From NCBI GenBank assembly GCA_018402255.1, contig JAGYIS010000009.1, positions 310,001 through 374,000 of the forward strand: 64,000 nucleotides of DNA, given 5' to 3'. Positions within the stretch are counted from its first letter, which is position 1; each line of letters begins with the position of its first letter. The notes under the pieces are model-generated. The model saw nothing but the letters and a program-made list of their open reading frames with translations. It was not told the origin of the DNA and made no database searches. The translations under genes were made by a program, and so were the position numbers. This stretch comes from Marinobacter sp. GTDB lineage: Bacteria; Pseudomonadota; Gammaproteobacteria; Pseudomonadales; Oleiphilaceae. Below are positions 61,337 to 64,000 of the stretch, in pieces.

Positions 61337-61512
61337 GATTCCATCTTGTCGGTTGGGCATGAATAATGGGGAAGTGAAGGCCGGGCATTGTCTCATGCTT
61401 CGGCATGAACGCCAACGTGGCGTCCGGGTAGCTGGTGTCTTGATCAAGAGGGTTTTCGGGTAGGGCGCCGGCCACCAGAATCACTGTTTTATCGATCTTT
61501 TTAAAATCCGTG

Positions 61513-61541
61513 TTGACGGATGCCGAAGCCGCCGGTAATAT
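61513..61541 (+). promoter_or_regulatory. Promoter of the tRNA-Pro/Arg/His/Leu block
   Basis: TTGACG (61513-61518), 17-bp spacer, TAATAT (61536-61541), followed by a GC-rich discriminator GCGCGCC of the kind seen in stringently controlled promoters. T/A-rich sequence (CTTTTTAAAA) precedes it. Same hexamers as the promoter at 6486. Confidence 0.82.
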
Positions 61542-61579
61542 GCGCGCCAACTTTGCTGAAGCACTTGTTGTTCAGTTTA

Positions 61580-61656
61580 CGGGGTATAGCGCAGTCTGGT
61601 AGCGCGCCTGCTTTGGGAGCAGGATGTCGGGAGTTCGAATCTCTCTACCCCGACCA
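61580..61656 (+). tRNA. tRNA-Pro (anticodon TGG)
   Basis: 77-nt cloverleaf with encoded CCA. Acceptor CGGGGTA pairs with TACCCCG; anticodon arm CCTGC-TTTGGGA-GCAGG gives TGG. Confidence 0.97.
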
Positions 61657-61688
61657 TTTTCTGAATGTTCAGGTGGGCGAACGGTCAA

Positions 61689-61765
61689 GCGCCCGTAGCT
61701 CAGCTGGATAGAGCACCCGCCTTCTAAGCGGGTGGTCGCAGGTTCGAGTCCTGCCGGGCGCGCCA
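61689..61765 (+). tRNA. tRNA-Arg (anticodon TCT)
   Basis: 77-nt cloverleaf with encoded CCA. Acceptor GCGCCCG pairs with CGGGCGC; anticodon arm CCCGC-CTTCTAA-GCGGG gives TCT. Confidence 0.97.
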
Positions 61766-61855
61766 TTAAGTCGTCGGTCTGGTCAGGACCGAAATCGCCA
61801 AACCAGCAAAGTTGTATTGAGCAGATTAGGTGCTGAAAGGCACATCTCTGATGTG

Positions 61856-61931
61856 GTGGACGTAGCTCAGTTGGTAGAGCTCAGGATTGTGACTCCTGCG
61901 GTCGAGGGTTCGATCCCCTTCGTCCACCCCA
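61856..61931 (+). tRNA. tRNA-His (anticodon GTG)
   Basis: 76-nt cloverleaf with encoded CCA. Acceptor GTGGACG pairs with CGTCCAC, discriminator C73, and a G at 61855 supplies the histidine-specific G-1. Anticodon arm CAGGA-TTGTGAC-TCCTG gives GTG. Confidence 0.97.
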
Positions 61932-61988
61932 CTTTTCCCCTGTTATGATCTCCGCATGTTCTGAAGGTATAAGAACAGCGCCGGATAC

Positions 61989-62073
61989 GCGAGAGTGGCG
62001 GAATTGGTAGACGCACTGGATTTAGGTTCCAGCGGGGAAACCTGTGAGAGTTCGAGTCTCTCCTCTCGCACCA
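61989..62073 (+). tRNA. tRNA-Leu (anticodon TAG)
   Basis: 85-nt class II tRNA with a variable arm (CGGGGAAACCTG) and encoded CCA. Acceptor GCGAGAG pairs with CTCTCGC; anticodon arm CTGGA-TTTAGGT-TCCAG gives TAG. A T-rich stretch (TTTCTTTTTTTCG) follows. Confidence 0.97.
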
Positions 62074-62292
62074 CCCTTTCTTTTTTTCGTTTTGCCCCCA
62101 TTGTTTTTTGCAACTCCGGTTGTGGTCCTGGTCTCAAACCATTGCTGCGATTCACCGGGTGATTCTCTCGGCGGGGTAAACCGTGATAAACTACCGGCTT
62201 TTAATTTTGCGTCCCTTTGGGGTAAATCGCTCCGTCCGGGATTTGTTTTTAATTTTCATTCACATACAGAATCTGTAATTTGAGGAATCTCC

Positions 62293-63597
62293 ATGCAAGT
62301 GTCTGTTGAAACGACCTCTAACATCGAGCGTCGCATGACGATTGGTGTGCCCGCCCAGGAAATCGACCAAGCGGTTCAGAAACGCCTGCAGGATACTGCT
62401 CGCACGGTTCGCCTGAACGGTTTCCGTCCTGGCAAGGTGCCCATGAGCGTGGTCAAGCGTCGTTTCGGTGAAAGCGTTCGCCAGGAAGTGGTTGGTGAAG
62501 CAATGCGCGACAACTACATCAAGGCACTGCAGGAGCAGGACGTCAACCCGGCTGGCTGGCCCAAGTTTGAGCCGAAGACCATGGAAGAGGGCAAAGACCT
62601 CGAGTTCGTGGCGATCTTCGAAGTGTTGCCAGAGATTGAACTGGGCGACCTGAGCAAGGTTAAGGTCGAAAAGCCGGTTGCTGAAGTTGCCGACAAAGAT
62701 ATCGACACCATGATCGATAATCTGCGTGGTCAGCAAGCCACCATGAAAGAAGTCAAGCGCAAGTCCAAGAACAAGGACATTGTGACCATCGACTTCAAAG
62801 GCACTATTGACGGTGAAGAGTTTGAAGGTGGCGCCGCTGAAGGGCATCGTTTGACTCTGGGTTCTGGCCAGATGATTCCTGGCTTTGAAAAAGCCATCGT
62901 AGGTGGCAAGACTGGCGAAGAACTGGAAATCGAAGTGGAGTTTCCAGCGGATTACCACAGCGAAGACCTGGCTGGTAAGCCTGCCAAGTTCGCCATTACC
63001 ATTCACAAAGTTGAAGAGCCTCAGCTGCCAGAGCTGAACGAAGAGTTCTTCAAGAAGTTTGGTATCGAAGCTGAAGACGAAGCCGCGTTCCGCGAAGAAG
63101 TGAAGAAGAACATGGAGCGGGAGCTCAAGCAGGCGGTATCCAACAAGGTCAAGAATGACGTTGTGGAAGGTTTGCTGGAAACCACAGAGCTGGAGATCCC
63201 GGCGGCACTGGTTGATCAGGAAATTGATCGCCTGCGCCAGGATGCGGTTCAGCGTTTCGGTGGTCAGGTTGATTTCCAGCAACTGCCGAAGGAAATCTTC
63301 GAAGAACAGGCCAAGCGTCGAGTCAAGACTGGCCTGTTGTTCCAGGAAGTTGTCAAAAAGAATGACCTGAAAGCAGAGCCTGCCCAGGTAGAGGAAAAGA
63401 TCCAGGAGATCGCCTCTACGTATGAACAACCTGAAGAAGTGATTGCGCACTTCAGCAGCAACCCGGATCAGAAGGCTCAGATTGAGGCCTCCGTACTTGA
63501 AGATGCCGTGGTTGACTTCGTATTGGGTCAGGCCAAGGTGACAGAGAAGAAAATGAAGTACGAAGAAGCGGTTCAGGCTGGTCAACCCCAGCGTTGA
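62293..63597 (+). CDS. tig: Trigger factor
   Basis: Ribosome-bound chaperone and prolyl isomerase, 434 residues. Ribosome-docking loop in RLNGFRPGKVPMSVVKRRFG, FKBP-type domain about 150-245 (DIVTIDFKGTIDGEEFEGG ... MIPGFEKAIVGGKTGEE), and a helical C-terminal chaperone region. GAGGAATC precedes the ATG. clpP follows, as in most gammaproteobacteria. Confidence 0.97.
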   Translation: MQVSVETTSNIERRMTIGVPAQEIDQAVQKRLQDTARTVRLNGFRPGKVPMSVVKRRFGESVRQEVVGEAMRDNYIKALQEQDVNPAGWPKFEPKTMEEGKDLEFVAIFEVLPEIELGDLSKVKVEKPVAEVADKDIDTMIDNLRGQQATMKEVKRKSKNKDIVTIDFKGTIDGEEFEGGAAEGHRLTLGSGQMIPGFEKAIVGGKTGEELEIEVEFPADYHSEDLAGKPAKFAITIHKVEEPQLPELNEEFFKKFGIEAEDEAAFREEVKKNMERELKQAVSNKVKNDVVEGLLETTELEIPAALVDQEIDRLRQDAVQRFGGQVDFQQLPKEIFEEQAKRRVKTGLLFQEVVKKNDLKAEPAQVEEKIQEIASTYEQPEEVIAHFSSNPDQKAQIEASVLEDAVVDFVLGQAKVTEKKMKYEEAVQAGQPQR

Positions 63598-63630
63598 TTG
63601 TTCCGGGCGTCGCCCGGAATCGCTTTCTGG

Positions 63631-63656
63631 AAACAGCCGGCGTGTCCGGCTGTTTT
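63631..63656 (+). terminator. Hairpin between tig and clpP
   Basis: AAACAGCCGG-CGTGT-CCGGCTGTTTTC: a good stem with a short T run; a partial terminator is likely. Confidence 0.7.
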
Positions 63657-63760
63657 CATCTGGGCTCAGTGGTGGCAGAGTATGAAGGTATTCCGACAAT
63701 GACTTCCGGATACCCTGCCGAGGGGTCCATGCCCACAGTTCATAAGGAGTTCAGGCGCAC

Positions 63761-64000
63761 ATGACGCAGAAACCGTTTGATGGCCCTACAATGATAACCA
63801 GCGCCGGCCTGGTGCCGATGGTAATTGAGCAGACGGCGCGCGGAGAGCGTTCCTTCGACATCTATTCACGTCTTCTCAAAGAACGTGTGATCTTTCTGGT
63901 GGGCCAGGTCGAAGACCACATGGCCAACCTGGTGGTTGCCCAGCTGCTGTTCCTGGAATCCGAAAATCCGGACAAGGACATTCACCTGTACATCAACAGC
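63761..64000 (+). CDS. clpP: ATP-dependent Clp protease proteolytic subunit (5' part only)
   Basis: The first 80 codons from ATG 63761, still open at the window end: [80 protein letters not shown]. This is the ClpP N-terminus and head region; the catalytic Ser-His-Asp lie beyond the window. AAGGAG is 12 nt upstream. Confidence 0.96.
   Translation, partial: MTQKPFDGPTMITSAGLVPMVIEQTARGERSFDIYSRLLKERVIFLVGQVEDHMANLVVAQLLFLESENPDKDIHLYINS

Noticed and set aside
61580-62073. tRNA block as a phage or island attachment site
   Set aside because: No integrase and no duplicated tRNA 3' end nearby; tig-clpP follow in the usual order.
62260-63699. 479-aa minus-strand ORF
   Set aside because: Antisense to tig; translation rich in Leu/Phe from the reverse of an acidic/Lys-rich gene.

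Overview
The window looks like chromosomal core DNA of a Marinobacter-like marine gammaproteobacterium. This is inferred from the moderately high GC content, from Pseudomonas-type gene orders (gltX followed by tRNA-Ala and tRNA-Glu; glnS-cysS beside ppiB and lpxH; a tRNA block before tig-clpP; plsX-fabD-fabG-acpP-fabF-pabC-mltG-tmk), and from lineage traits (MiaE, RraA, PpsR/PpsA, PutP, malate synthase G). No prophage, IS transposase, integrase or CRISPR array was found.

Layout. 1-4.8 kb: the 5' part of a short-type secD with a small secreted protein upstream, a Cys/Met PLP enzyme, rnk, and znuA under a clear Zur box, all on the minus strand. 4.9-6.7 kb: gltX, tRNA-Ala(GGC) and tRNA-Glu(TTC). 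7-11.6 kb: a mixed block with a QueD-like protein, a MocA-like nucleotidyltransferase, a response regulator with a separated membrane tail, a PEGA/MORN protein and a two-TM protein. 11.7-21.4 kb: a frameshifted M16 protease gene, ppsR/ppsA, rraA, PilZ, YgiM-like, YciI-like, PHP exonuclease and YecA-like genes. 21.4-29.4 kb: rne, a long leader, rluC, HAD, sppA-like, maf, yceD and rpmF. 29.4-36.5 kb: the fatty-acid cluster through tmk. 36.6-41.4 kb: an AraC regulator with putP, and a RsbRD/PAS/GGDEF/EAL protein. 41.6-47.4 kb: acnB (frameshifted), miaE, a FinR-like regulator, a truncated Usp and fpr. 47.4-53.6 kb: an envelope cluster made of a membrane GDPD, an LtaS-like enzyme and a divergent three-part TM/PQQ-dehydrogenase/uncharacterised-domain fusion. 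53.6-64 kb: lpxH, ppiB, glnS, cysS, glcB, folD, tRNA-Pro/Arg/His/Leu, tig and the start of clpP.

Most unusual points: (i) the 47.4-53.6 kb cluster, in which translationally coupled LtaS-like and glycerophosphodiesterase genes lie opposite a membrane sugar-dehydrogenase fusion with a lysozyme-like C-terminal region; (ii) a family of GGGTCTGACCC intergenic hairpins whose stem cores change in step between paired arms, one of which supplies a gene's stop codon; (iii) three genes (response regulator, M16 protease, acnB) that each lack exactly one base in a homopolymer, which points to base-calling error, with programmed frameshifting as a weaker alternative; (iv) well-defined regulatory sites, namely a Zur box, 21-bp-spaced operator repeats before putP, twin stable-RNA promoters and a near-leaderless yceD promoter.
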